A stretch of 64,000 nucleotides of DNA from Bacteroidales bacterium. GTDB lineage: Bacteria > Bacteroidota > Bacteroidia > Bacteroidales > F082. The stretch's first letter is position 1. Each line of letters opens with the position of its first letter. The translations under genes and the position numbers were made by a program. Shown here in pieces: positions 28,510-37,190 of the stretch. Where the stretch lies: positions 93,977-157,976 of the forward strand of contig JANQGJ010000039.1 in NCBI GenBank assembly GCA_028277395.1. Direction: 5' to 3'. Below the pieces are notes generated by a model that was given only the letters and a program-made list of their open reading frames with translations, searched no databases and was not told the origin of the DNA.

Positions 28510-30183
28510 ATGTCCGACGATAAAAAGATCATTTTTTCAATGGTTGGAGTGGGTAAGGTAATCCCTCCAAACAAGGAAATTCTTAAAGATATCTACCTTT
28601 CATTCTTTTATGGTGCCAAGATCGGTATTATTGGGTTAAATGGTTCAGGTAAATCAACACTTCTAAAAATAATAGCAGGTGTTGACACCGCATATAATGG
28701 TGAAGTTGTGTTTTCCAAAGGCTATTCCGTTGGATTACTTGAACAGGAACCCGAACTCGATAATTCAAAAACCGTAAGGGACATTGTAGAAGAAGGAGTA
28801 CAGGAAGTTGTTGATCTTCTCAAAGAATATGAAGAAATAAACCTGAAGTTCATGGAACCCATGTCGGATGATGAAATGGATAAAACCATAAAACGACAGG
28901 GTGAACTTACCGAGTTAATTGAACAGCACAATGGTTGGGAACTTGACACAAGACTTGAAAGAGCTATGGATGCTCTGAGATGTCCTGAAGAAAGTAAATC
29001 CATTAGTGTACTTTCTGGCGGTGAACGCCGGCGTGTTGCACTTTGCAGATTGTTGCTTCAGGAACCGGATATCCTGCTTTTAGATGAGCCTACCAACCAC
29101 CTTGATGCCGAATCAGTAGAATGGCTTGAACAGCATTTACAGAAATACAAGGGAACCGTAATCGCAGTTACTCACGACAGATACTTTTTAGATAATGTTG
29201 CAGGATGGATCCTTGAGCTTGACAGAGGAAAAGGAATTCCCTGGAAGGGCAATTATTCAGGGTGGCTTGAGCAGAAATCCAAACGTCTGGAAATGGAAGA
29301 AAAAACAGCTAGCAAGCGACGTAAAACACTGGAGCGTGAGCTGGAATGGGTACGAATGGCACCAAAAGCCAGGCATGCCAAGTCAAAAGCCCGTTTGTCG
29401 AATTATGAAAAGCTATTGTCGGACGATGGAAATGAAAAGGAAGAAAAACTCGAACTGTTCATTCCTAACGGTCCCCGATTAGGTGCTAAAGTAATTGAAG
29501 CCAAAAACCTCAGAAAAGGGTACGACGATAAATTGTTGTTTGACGATCTGGAGTTTAGTTTACCTCCCGGAGGAATAGTTGGTGTAATTGGTCCCAATGG
29601 TGCCGGTAAAACAACATTATTTCGCCTGATAATGGGGCTTGAAAAACCTGATAGCGGAAGTTTTGAGGTTGGCGAAACGGTTAAAGTAGGTTATGTAGAC
29701 CAGGCTCATGAAGAAATTGATCCAGAGAAAAATGTCTGGGAGATAATTTCAGGAGGTCATGACAACATCCAGCTTGGTAACAGGAGTATGAATTCAAGGG
29801 CCTATGTTTCGAGATTTAATTTTAGTGGTACAGACCAGGGTAAAAAAGCCGGAGTATTGTCGGGTGGGGAAAGAAACCGAATGCACCTTGCTCTAACCTT
29901 GCGCCAGGAAGCCAATGTGTTACTTCTTGATGAGCCCACCAATGATATTGATGTTAACACACTCCGGGCACTTGAAGAAGGACTTGAAAATTTTGCCGGA
30001 TGCGCCGTTGTAATTTCCCATGACAGGTGGTTTTTAGACAGGATCGCCACCCATATTCTTGCATTTGAAGGTGATTCAAATGTGTATTTCTTCGAAGGGT
30101 CGTATTCCGATTATGAGGAGAACAAAAAGAAACGCCTCGGTGATACAGGTCCTAAGAGAATTCGATACAGGAAGCTTGGGTAG
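28510..30183 (+). CDS. ettA: Energy-dependent translational throttle protein EttA (ABC-F)
   Basis: The protein has 557 residues and is a soluble ABC-F ATPase that binds the ribosomal E site and gates the first elongation steps according to energy status. Two nucleotide-binding domains are seen. Domain 1 has Walker A GLNGSGKST, signature LSGGERRR and Walker B ILLLDEPTNHLD. Domain 2 has GPNGAGKTT, LSGGERNR and VLLLDEPTNDID. The linker between them is the P-site tRNA interaction motif region, with ELEWVRMAPKARHAKSKARL (about 280-300). The arm insertion in domain 1 (EEINLKFMEPMSDDEMDKT) is EttA-type. Length and C-terminus (DTGPKRIRYRKLG) match EttA rather than Uup or resistance ABC-F proteins. 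Confidence 0.95.
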   Translation: MSDDKKIIFSMVGVGKVIPPNKEILKDIYLSFFYGAKIGIIGLNGSGKSTLLKIIAGVDTAYNGEVVFSKGYSVGLLEQEPELDNSKTVRDIVEEGVQEVVDLLKEYEEINLKFMEPMSDDEMDKTIKRQGELTELIEQHNGWELDTRLERAMDALRCPEESKSISVLSGGERRRVALCRLLLQEPDILLLDEPTNHLDAESVEWLEQHLQKYKGTVIAVTHDRYFLDNVAGWILELDRGKGIPWKGNYSGWLEQKSKRLEMEEKTASKRRKTLERELEWVRMAPKARHAKSKARLSNYEKLLSDDGNEKEEKLELFIPNGPRLGAKVIEAKNLRKGYDDKLLFDDLEFSLPPGGIVGVIGPNGAGKTTLFRLIMGLEKPDSGSFEVGETVKVGYVDQAHEEIDPEKNVWEIISGGHDNIQLGNRSMNSRAYVSRFNFSGTDQGKKAGVLSGGERNRMHLALTLRQEANVLLLDEPTNDIDVNTLRALEEGLENFAGCAVVISHDRWFLDRIATHILAFEGDSNVYFFEGSYSDYEENKKKRLGDTGPKRIRYRKLG

Positions 30184-30207
30184 TTTCAGGAATGAAACCA
30201 GGAGACT

Positions 30208-30240
30208 CTGAATTACAAAGTTCTTTGTATACTAATTCAG
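30208..30240. other. Hairpin between convergent genes
   Basis: CTGAATTA (30208-30215) pairs with TAATTCAG (30233-30240), with an inner CAAAG/CTTTG pair. It lies between ettA and the S9 peptidase stops. No T-tract, so only a weak candidate terminator. Confidence 0.35.
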
Positions 30241-30298
30241 TATTACATACAATAAATACTCAACAGCATTCACAAACATTGATTGCTTATCATTTTGA

Positions 30299-31396
30299 CT
30301 AAAACCTGTACGCAGCCTTCCGCAATTCTGTTACATTGGTAATTGGATTCGGAGGATTAAGGTTTTCTGTGAGGAATTTATAAATCTCCACCCTGATTTC
30401 CTGGGCAATTTTTGTATCAGTCCGGTTAAATGAGTGTCCGCCCGGAATATCCTGATAAACTTTGTATTCAAAATCTTTTCCGTCTGCTTTTAAAGATTTT
30501 ATCAGATGTTCTACTTCCAGTACATTTACATCTGCATCATTTGTATTTGTATGGATCAGTAGTGGTGTATCTTTCATTTTATGTGTGTTCCAGGCCGGTG
30601 ACCTTTTTTTATATTCTTCAACATTTTCTTCTGCACTCTCACCAATATGAAAGTCTGCTTCATACAGATCTCTGTAAGCCTGGTCTTTGTAGCCCATACG
30701 TGCAATCAGATCACTAACGGGAACACCGGCATATGCTGCCTGATATGCATCCGGATGGTCAAAAATATTGAATAATGCTATTAATCCACCATGACTCCAG
30801 CCAATAATTCCAACTCGATTTTTATCAATAATATCATAATTTTCAATCATATAATTTCTTGAAGAATAAACGTCCTCCGTTTCAAGACCACCGTAATCAA
30901 TTTTTTCGTAGTGACTTTTACCATAACCTGTACTTCCACGATATTCTGCAGCGACTATTATGTATCCCTGTGCTATCAATTCTCTGACAATGTGTGCGTA
31001 ATAGGTTGTAAAGTCGGCATGAACACCTCCATGCGGAAACACGATGAGGGGATATTTTTTTGATGGATCAATGTTTTTGGGAATGAACACATACGTCCAG
31101 AATTTTGTTGGATTTCCAGCACCCTGGGCATTTGGGTTTTTCTCCTTCCACAATGGCGGTCCGGTAATGTAAAGTTTATCAATATATGCAATATCTCCGA
31201 CCTTTTCATACCAAAGCAGATCATCAATTCGTTTCTCCAATACATCAAGACGATGATACAGTGTGGAATTAATTTGTTCCAACGCCTGGTTTGTGGATTC
31301 TGGTTTTGGTGGTGCATCCTGGGCTATTGATATTTGAGATAACATCATTATGCATATCACAATGATGATGTTTATTTGTAGCAATTTACGCATCAT
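30299..31396 (-). CDS. Exported S9-type serine peptidase, catalytic domain only
   Basis: The protein has 365 residues. A signal peptide (1-25, ending SIAQ) predicts export. The alpha/beta-hydrolase catalytic triad is visible: Ser in GIIGWSHGG, Asp in HTNTNDADVNV and His in IPGGHSFNR. The nearby VAAEYRGSTGYGKSHY segment is typical of prolyl oligopeptidase-like S9 enzymes. Family members usually have an N-terminal beta-propeller of 300-400 residues; here only about 70 residues (partly coiled coil, NQALEQINSTLYHRLDVLEKRIDDLL) precede the hydrolase domain. It may therefore accept larger substrates, or act as an esterase. It is monocistronic. Confidence 0.85.
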   Translation of the reverse strand: MMRKLLQINIIIVICIMMLSQISIAQDAPPKPESTNQALEQINSTLYHRLDVLEKRIDDLLWYEKVGDIAYIDKLYITGPPLWKEKNPNAQGAGNPTKFWTYVFIPKNIDPSKKYPLIVFPHGGVHADFTTYYAHIVRELIAQGYIIVAAEYRGSTGYGKSHYEKIDYGGLETEDVYSSRNYMIENYDIIDKNRVGIIGWSHGGLIALFNIFDHPDAYQAAYAGVPVSDLIARMGYKDQAYRDLYEADFHIGESAEENVEEYKKRSPAWNTHKMKDTPLLIHTNTNDADVNVLEVEHLIKSLKADGKDFEYKVYQDIPGGHSFNRTDTKIAQEIRVEIYKFLTENLNPPNPITNVTELRKAAYRF

Positions 31397-31568
31397 ACAA
31401 TATTTTTGGTTCGACGATTAAAAATATAAAAAAGATACTTTGCCCATAAATTATTATCTATAACTACAAATGATGGCCACCAGGTTGTATAAAGAGAAAG
31501 TCTAAAAATGGAAAACCTGTTATTTCAAGAAAAATTAGTAATGACAATTATTAAAACATATGCACTCA

Positions 31569-32756
31569 TTATCTGCTTAAAGCATAATGTGATGTAATGC
31601 CTTCACTTCCGGTAGTAATTGGTGTATCAATTACACAACCATTACTAACATAAAAGTAATTCTTGTTACTGGTTTTTGGAACCACAGTATCATTTTCAAA
31701 CATTACCGGCACTACTACACACAACACAGTAGCATAGCCTTTAGCCCTGATACCGGGAACTAATATTCCGTCATCACGTTCATATTTGATTGCTTTAATC
31801 CTCCAACTGAATTTATTGAATGGTATTTGTGTTTTTTCGATGGTGGATAATAGTTTATCCTGTTCCAGTAACCAGAATTGCCTGTTTTCTTCTGTTGATA
31901 TATCAGGGAGGTACTCTTCATCCGGGTAAGTTACTATCCATTTTACCGGTACATGAAATGTATAGCAATAGGAATCGCCGGGCCATCTGGGTTTTTCCCT
32001 TGTAAGTATATCGCGCCAGTCAATTTCGGCTTCGGGATATCGTTTATTGAATTGTCGTGTTAACCGGATATCTCCGGGGCGGTATCCTCTTTTATAATAT
32101 GCAAACCATGCCTTTGAATAGTACCTTTGGCTTTGTACCTGGTAGTTATCATCATATTCCGATGCATAGTTTTCAAATAATAGTGATGCTTTAACGGTTG
32201 GTTTCTCTGTTTCACTACTAAATGCCTTCCCAATTAATTCCATGAGCTCTTTATTATGACCTACACCACATCCATGCATGATTAATTCTGTTTTTCTGTC
32301 AATTATATCGGATGGTATCGACCGGAATACTTCCTCTTTTAATCCCTTCTTTAATGTTTCTACCGTGGTCCTGTTACCTCCGGGAGTTACTTTCACGCTC
32401 AATCCCAGCCATTGATTACCATGACTAACCAGATTTATAGTACCCCATGGCTGATCATTTGATGGTGGATATGAGACAAGGTAATTACTTGCTTCAAGAA
32501 GAGAATAACAGGTAGTTATAATGTACTCTGTGCGACCTGTAATATTTGTACGGTAATATTTTTCTGCTTCAGCATAGTATAAATTCTCATCATCCTTATC
32601 AACACCCAGAATAAAAGTAATGCTCTCCCTTGTATCTGATATTTCAACTTTCGACTTCGGAACAGATATCTTAGTAACAGGCTGTTTGTCAATCCATAGT
32701 ACGAGGACAATAAACAACGATATTCCAATTTGCTTTATATATTGTGAAAAGATCAT
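31569..32756 (-). CDS. Putative caspase-fold (clan CD-like) exported protein
   Basis: The protein has 395 residues. A hydrophobic N-terminus (about 5-23) is a signal or anchor. Strand-His-Gly (INLVSHGN, His112) and strand-Cys (ELIMHGCGVGHNKE, Cys163) lie 51 residues apart. This matches the His/Cys dyad layout of caspase-like proteins and of DUF4347 domains (which show xVSHG and xxYGCxxA motifs). It is inference; no confirmed family is recognised. The C-terminal half (about 215-395) is Tyr/Trp-rich and beta-like. It is on the same strand as the VIT-VWA gene, 233 nt downstream of it, so they may work together at the surface. The gene has no visible regulator of its own. Confidence 0.55.
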   Translation of the reverse strand: MIFSQYIKQIGISLFIVLVLWIDKQPVTKISVPKSKVEISDTRESITFILGVDKDDENLYYAEAEKYYRTNITGRTEYIITTCYSLLEASNYLVSYPPSNDQPWGTINLVSHGNQWLGLSVKVTPGGNRTTVETLKKGLKEEVFRSIPSDIIDRKTELIMHGCGVGHNKELMELIGKAFSSETEKPTVKASLLFENYASEYDDNYQVQSQRYYSKAWFAYYKRGYRPGDIRLTRQFNKRYPEAEIDWRDILTREKPRWPGDSYCYTFHVPVKWIVTYPDEEYLPDISTEENRQFWLLEQDKLLSTIEKTQIPFNKFSWRIKAIKYERDDGILVPGIRAKGYATVLCVVVPVMFENDTVVPKTSNKNYFYVSNGCVIDTPITTGSEGITSHYALSR

Positions 32757-32911
32757 GATTCTGTTTTTTATAATAATTTTCTGAATACTTCATTTTATCA
32801 GTAGAAGTCTTTAACGTTTCCTGTTTAGTGGTGGCAGATGATCCCGGTAATTCCGGGATATCTGTCCTACCAACGGTTCCATCAGGTCAGCCTTTACCCA
32901 TTTGCTTTCTA

Positions 32912-32937
32912 CCTGTTTTTATATTTTATAAAACAGG
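32912..32937. other. AT-rich inverted repeat between VIT-VWA and caspase-like genes
   Basis: CCTGTTTT-TATA pairs with TATAAAACAGG with one unpaired base. No clear U-tract on the minus strand; it may attenuate readthrough between the two genes. Confidence 0.3.
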
Positions 32938-32989
32938 CATTCCATCAATTCAGGGCTCCCGGAAAGCCTCCTCCTGTTTCATGATGATA

Positions 32990-35284
32990 TCAGAATTTGA
33001 TTTCAATATGTTGTCTTCTGTTAATCTTATACTGACTAAAATCCCATGTAAGTACCTGCTCATTTATGCAGTCTTCGGTTTCTTCATTATTTAAACTGGC
33101 CAGCTGCGATATCTTAACTTTTCCATCTTTTGTTATCAATATCCTTAACAAAGTTTTATTTTCAATTGAACATGTCAGTTTCAGGATTTCAATTTTCTTT
33201 TTCAGCTCTTTATCTAATTGCTTCTTTACATTTGAGTCGATGTCTGACATAAAAACAATACGCATCTCACTCGTTTCTTTAGGTTCTCTGTTTCTTTTCA
33301 CTGTCGACATTTTATAATGCAGCGTATTCTCGCTTAAATCACAATCAACATCATCTATAGCTACTATTTCCATTTCACATCCAACGGCATAATTTGTTAC
33401 TCCTTTTGGTAATGGTACAGGCTGCTTAACAGTCTGCATTTCGCCTTCACTCCCTTTTATTCTTTCTTTGTCGATAGCAACAAATGAGGTATATTCGGTA
33501 AGGAGGTTGTACTTAAGTCCCAGTTCCAGTATTTCTTTTTCTTCACCACTTCTTAGTCTCCTGTAATCGTCCAGTAACTGTATTCGTTTTCTCGCCCAGA
33601 GATATCTGATAGCCGAATTTGCCTTATCAGGTACCACATTTTCAGTGTTAACAGTAACTTTATGTCTCCTTTCACCGGAATATCCTGTTAATGTTACCTC
33701 TCCCCCGGGCTGACCTTTATATTTTCCGTAAATTATTACAGGACGTTCGGCAAGTACATCAGGAATAGATACAGGCTCTACATCATATACATCAAAGTCA
33801 CCAAAATCGACATTTATTTGTGTTAATACCGGATTACTTATGTAATTCCTGAATTTCCCAGCTTTTTCTGCTGCTTCTGCAGGCTTGGTTATTATTGCAG
33901 GTTCTCCGCCTCCAACATGTGCAAGTCCTTCAATTATATAGCGGTTTACACCTGACCCTATTCCAAATGCAAAGGTATTTGTCTGATTTGCATTATATCT
34001 GATAAGGTCAAATGCTTCTTTCTCAACATTTACATATCCGTCGGTTACAATTACAAATGATCGTGATAATGATTCATCAGCACGGGGAAGCTTCAATGCT
34101 TTTTCCATTGCAGGTAACAACATGGTTGATCCGCCACCATGTTGCCTGTCAATAAAAAATATTGCATTCTCTATGTTTTCCGGTGTTGCATATACCGACT
34201 CCGGTGATAACCATCCAGAAGTTCCTGCAAATAATAGTACGTTGAATTTATCAGTTGGTCTAAGGTTAATTACAAGATTTCTCATTAATGTTTTACTTGT
34301 TTCGATGGGAAATCCATGCATTGATCCCGATACATCAACTATAAAGATATACTCACGGGGAGGGATATCATTATTACCTACCTGTTTTGGAGGCTGAACC
34401 ATCATCAGGAAGAATTTTTCATCTTTATGTTCATATAGAAGTAAACCTGACTGTATTTGCTTTCCCGCCAACTGATAATTCAGTATGAAATCACGGTTCC
34501 CGCCATATACTTCTGCATCATCAAGATTAATTACAGCCTTATCAGTTCCGTTATATCTGACTTCAACCATGTGAGTAGGGCTTACAATACTTTGTATTGG
34601 TAATCCTGCTGAAATTTTAACGGCTAAATCAAATTCATAATAGGGAAGTTCTCCTTCGCTTTGGTACGGAGGCTGATCATAATTTTTTGTTTCACCGTTT
34701 TCATAGCTAAACCTGGGGCCCACTACTGTAGGATAAACAAATGAATAGGTTCCAGCTTCAGGCACCAGCAATTCAGTATATTTAAGCGTTACTGTTACTT
34801 CATCACCAGGCTGTATGTTTCCCACATTCATCTGAAAGACATTGGGTCGTTTCTGTTCAAGCAGAGAAGCTCTCTTACCCTGTTTAAGCGCTTTTTCATA
34901 ATTCTTTCTGGCTTTTTTCTTTTCCTGGATCTTTGCAATTATGGTTCTGTCACCAATTTTCATCTCCATGGCGTATACAGCTGCATTTGTAGATGCAGGA
35001 AATACATAAATTGCTTCGATTGGGTTAGGTCCTTCATTAGTATACACCTGATTAATGCGCACATCTGCAATTACTCCGGCAATATCAACCTCTGCCGAAG
35101 TAGATTTTAATGGTAGTTTGTCTTCCTTAGGATTTTCTCCTTTAACGAGAAAGTAAGGAGACAATGTTTTATCAGCATCCTGATTCTGCCCGAAAGACAC
35201 TACAGAACAAAAAATAGCTGCCAATAGAATAATGAAAAATTTTGTTTGCTTAACGTCTCTGAAAATCACCTTTTCTGCTTTCAT
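32990..35284 (-). CDS. Exported VIT-VWA domain protein with AgmX/PglI-like C-terminus
   Basis: The protein has 764 residues. A signal peptide (about 14-33) ends SFGQ. A VIT domain spans about 45-180 (the NEGPNPIEAIYVFP segment and the EKKKARKNYEKALKQGKRASLL helix). A von Willebrand A domain (about 310-480) has an intact MIDAS: Asp317, Ser319 and Ser321 in DVSGSM. The C-terminal about 80 residues, with the ITKDGKVKISQLASLN and DCINEQVLTWDFSQ stretches, resemble AgmX/PglI or TonB-type C-terminal domains; this is inference. VIT-VWA proteins act in metal-dependent protein binding or surface assembly. No LPXTG or exosortase-type tail is present. Its gene partner is the caspase-like protein downstream. 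Confidence 0.88.
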   Translation of the reverse strand: MKAEKVIFRDVKQTKFFIILLAAIFCSVVSFGQNQDADKTLSPYFLVKGENPKEDKLPLKSTSAEVDIAGVIADVRINQVYTNEGPNPIEAIYVFPASTNAAVYAMEMKIGDRTIIAKIQEKKKARKNYEKALKQGKRASLLEQKRPNVFQMNVGNIQPGDEVTVTLKYTELLVPEAGTYSFVYPTVVGPRFSYENGETKNYDQPPYQSEGELPYYEFDLAVKISAGLPIQSIVSPTHMVEVRYNGTDKAVINLDDAEVYGGNRDFILNYQLAGKQIQSGLLLYEHKDEKFFLMMVQPPKQVGNNDIPPREYIFIVDVSGSMHGFPIETSKTLMRNLVINLRPTDKFNVLLFAGTSGWLSPESVYATPENIENAIFFIDRQHGGGSTMLLPAMEKALKLPRADESLSRSFVIVTDGYVNVEKEAFDLIRYNANQTNTFAFGIGSGVNRYIIEGLAHVGGGEPAIITKPAEAAEKAGKFRNYISNPVLTQINVDFGDFDVYDVEPVSIPDVLAERPVIIYGKYKGQPGGEVTLTGYSGERRHKVTVNTENVVPDKANSAIRYLWARKRIQLLDDYRRLRSGEEKEILELGLKYNLLTEYTSFVAIDKERIKGSEGEMQTVKQPVPLPKGVTNYAVGCEMEIVAIDDVDCDLSENTLHYKMSTVKRNREPKETSEMRIVFMSDIDSNVKKQLDKELKKKIEILKLTCSIENKTLLRILITKDGKVKISQLASLNNEETEDCINEQVLTWDFSQYKINRRQHIEIKF

Positions 35285-35420
35285 AGTTTCAATGTTTTAG
35301 GGTTTATAAAAAAGAAAACAGTAAAGATTGTCTATATTCGGTTGCTGTTGATTTTAATTAATTATGGTTTAATTTCTATGATAGTGATTAAAACAATTAG
35401 CGTGCCAAGAAAAGCAATTT

Positions 35421-35440
35421 GAATAATACAGGTATTATTC
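35421..35440. promoter_or_regulatory. Perfect 9+2+9 palindrome upstream of the VIT-VWA gene
   Basis: GAATAATAC-AG-GTATTATTC, perfect in all nine pairs, 137 nt upstream of the VIT-VWA start. Its size and symmetry fit a dimeric regulator site; no regulator gene adjoins it. Confidence 0.4.
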
Positions 35441-35578
35441 TATATATGTTAATGAAGTTATTGTATCGATTATACCAAATTGGTTTGGCAAAAACATAGA
35501 TTTATTTATTTCCGGTGTTCAGAGCTATTAGGTTTTCTTCTAAAAATGATTATTCAAATTTACAACACTGTAAAACAA

Positions 35579-35609
35579 AACTGCCGCAGACGAATATCCT
35601 GCGGCAGTT
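35579..35609 (-). terminator. Rho-independent terminator of the OM-barrel gene
   Basis: AACTGCCGCAG (35579-35589) pairs perfectly with CTGCGGCAGTT (35599-35609) around a 9 nt loop. On the minus strand the stem is followed by TTTTGTTTTA. Confidence 0.9.
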
Positions 35610-35669
35610 CATATAAAGGTTATATTATTTCCATAAATATTTGGCAAGTACAGATTAACATTATTGGTT

Positions 35670-36251
35670 TCAATCAAATCTGTAGGCAAGTGTTATGAGT
35701 ACTGATGAACTGTCAAATCCATATGAAAGTCTACTAATATCAACCTTTTCTTCTTCACCATTATATTTTCTTGTCTCGGTACCTGTTAAATATGCTATTT
35801 CAGGCATTAATTCTGCACCAATAATAAAATTTTCTCCCAGTACATAATTCAATCCAAATACGAGGTTAAATCCAGGCGTGTAATAAACTCTTTCTAATTC
35901 ACGACTGTCAACATTTTGTTTTGATTTTGAATAAGTAAAAGAAATGTCTGCTCCGTACCTGAATTCTAAATTTGTATTAATATTTTTTCGAAACTCCTTC
36001 CCAAATTTTAGACCAAATCCAAAGCTGTTATTAATATTATCAATTGTATCAATAGTCTGTTTAAAATCGTTTCCATTGACAAATAATGAAGTAAATCTCC
36101 ACAACGACTTGTAGGTACCTGTTTTATATGTTACCCCGAAGTTGTTCAAGCTGTTAAAAACAAGTCCGACTTCTTTTTGTTTTGTTGTTTCCTGCGCTGT
36201 TATGTAATACGATGACGCAATGCAAATTAAGATTAATAAGGTTTTTTTCAT
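35670..36251 (-). CDS. Outer membrane beta-barrel protein (OmpW/porin-like size)
   Basis: The protein has 193 residues. A signal peptide (1-19, ending ITAQ) is followed by alternating amphipathic strands (for example FGFGLKFGKEFR, LEFRYGADISFTYS, FNLVFGLNYVLGENFIIGAELMPEIAYL). The C-terminus ends in an aromatic-type strand (ITLAYRFD), as in small outer membrane barrels. It likely forms an eight-stranded barrel; ligand unknown. It has its own strong terminator and is monocistronic. It faces a 426 nt intergenic region shared with the accessory operon. Confidence 0.75.
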   Translation of the reverse strand: MKKTLLILICIASSYYITAQETTKQKEVGLVFNSLNNFGVTYKTGTYKSLWRFTSLFVNGNDFKQTIDTIDNINNSFGFGLKFGKEFRKNINTNLEFRYGADISFTYSKSKQNVDSRELERVYYTPGFNLVFGLNYVLGENFIIGAELMPEIAYLTGTETRKYNGEEEKVDISRLSYGFDSSSVLITLAYRFD

Positions 36252-36535
36252 TTTTTAAATTTTTAAGATATTATTTGATTTATAAATATGTTAATATGGA
36301 CGTCCGGATTGATTAAACCAATATTTGTGCCAGAATGCTATAAAATATGTCAATCTTTGAAGGATTTACAAATTGTATCTCATAAAAACATATGAAAATG
36401 GTATAGTCACACTCAGAACAGAAATCCCACTGCCAACAGCAAACAGAAGAAATCAATTTCTGAAGCATCTTCCATTGGTTTAATATTAATGAATTAATAA
36501 AAAGGATCTAATGTTGAAAAACAATTAAGCAACTT

Positions 36536-36566
36536 CTTGTCCAGACACAATAAGGAGCTATCTTTG
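36536..36566 (+). promoter_or_regulatory. Near-consensus Bacteroidota promoter of the accessory operon
   Basis: CTTG (36536-36539) fits the -33 element, followed after 19 nt by TATCTTTG (36559-36566), a match to TAnnTTTG. Predicted transcription start is near 36573, about 105 nt before the first ATG. It is the best promoter match in the window. Confidence 0.65.
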
Positions 36567-36575
36567 TAAGATAGC
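36557..36575. promoter_or_regulatory. Inverted repeat embedding the -7 box
   Basis: GCTATCTT-TGT-AAGATAGC is a perfect 8+3+8 inverted repeat that contains the -7 element and reaches the start site. A protein bound here would block transcription, as with autoregulated toxin-antitoxin or defence operons. In RNA it would lie at the very 5' end at most. Confidence 0.55.
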
Positions 36576-36677
36576 GAAAATCTGTTTAAAAATATGTTGA
36601 TAAGTATTTTATATCTGACATAATGAGTGAAATAAAAATTTATCTTTTAAAAAGCGCTTAAAAAGAGAGTTGTATCA

Positions 36678-37190
36678 ATGAACGATCTAATATTTGTTGG
36701 AGGAATACACGGTTCAGGAAAAGGAACGATTTGTAAAAACCTTTGCCTCGAAACTGATTATATTCATATAACAGCAAGTGAGATATTAAAATGGGAGGAA
36801 TTAACCTGCAGAGGTAACAAACTTGTCAAAAGCATTACTAAAACTCAAAACAGGTTATTGTATAGACTAAATCAGGTCATTGAAAAGGATAAAAAATATT
36901 TACTAGATGGACATTTTTGCTTACTAAACATGGAATCTGTTATTACCCCAATACCAGAGCAAACATTTGCAGAAATTGCTCCGAAACATATTGTAGTCGT
37001 CTATGAAGAACCCTTTACAATAAAAGAGAGAGTGGAAAAAAGGGATAAGAAACCATATTGTTTGGAAATGTTAATCAAAATGCAAGAATTTGAAATTAGG
37101 TATTCAAAAGAAATTGCATGCAAATTAGGTGTAAAACATTTTGTTATTACCAACAATAATTTTACAAAATTACTAGATTATATGAAATGA
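36678..37190 (+). CDS. Adenylate-kinase-like P-loop protein
   Basis: The protein has 170 residues. The P-loop GGIHGSGKGT (residues 8-17, Lys15) has the GKGT ending of adenylate kinase-type nucleoside phosphokinases. The LLDGHF segment near residue 80 and an Arg-rich lid-like EERVEKRDKK-type region (about 115-125) support a small NMP-kinase-like fold. It is shorter than true adenylate kinases (about 190-220 residues), and no standard kinase signature (DGFPR) is seen, so a housekeeping role is unlikely. It is the first gene of the operon; its stop overlaps the next start as ATGA (37187-37190), implying coupled translation. Its substrate may be a nucleotide, RNA end or protein; this is inferred only. 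Confidence 0.75.
   Translation: MNDLIFVGGIHGSGKGTICKNLCLETDYIHITASEILKWEELTCRGNKLVKSITKTQNRLLYRLNQVIEKDKKYLLDGHFCLLNMESVITPIPEQTFAEIAPKHIVVVYEEPFTIKERVEKRDKKPYCLEMLIKMQEFEIRYSKEIACKLGVKHFVITNNNFTKLLDYMK

Larger units (their letters stand above)
35285..35669. other. 385-nt intergenic stretch between the VIT-VWA and OM-barrel genes
   Basis: It holds the minus-strand terminator of the barrel gene (35579-35609), the 20-nt perfect palindrome (35421-35440) and a second short palindrome ACCAA-A-TTGGT (35474-35484). It shows no coding potential and no clear TAnnTTTG box for the VIT-VWA gene. Confidence 0.5.
36252..36677. other. 426-nt divergent intergenic region before the kinase/PIN/ASCH operon
   Basis: It contains the operon promoter with an inverted repeat (36536-36575). 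The palindrome AAGCGCTT (36652-36659) lies close to the first start codon. The remainder shows no coding potential and no further structure. Confidence 0.5.

Noticed and set aside
36678..37190. Housekeeping adenylate kinase (adk)
   Set aside because: Too short, no DGFPR signature, and coupled to PIN/ASCH genes; only the P-loop type is shared.
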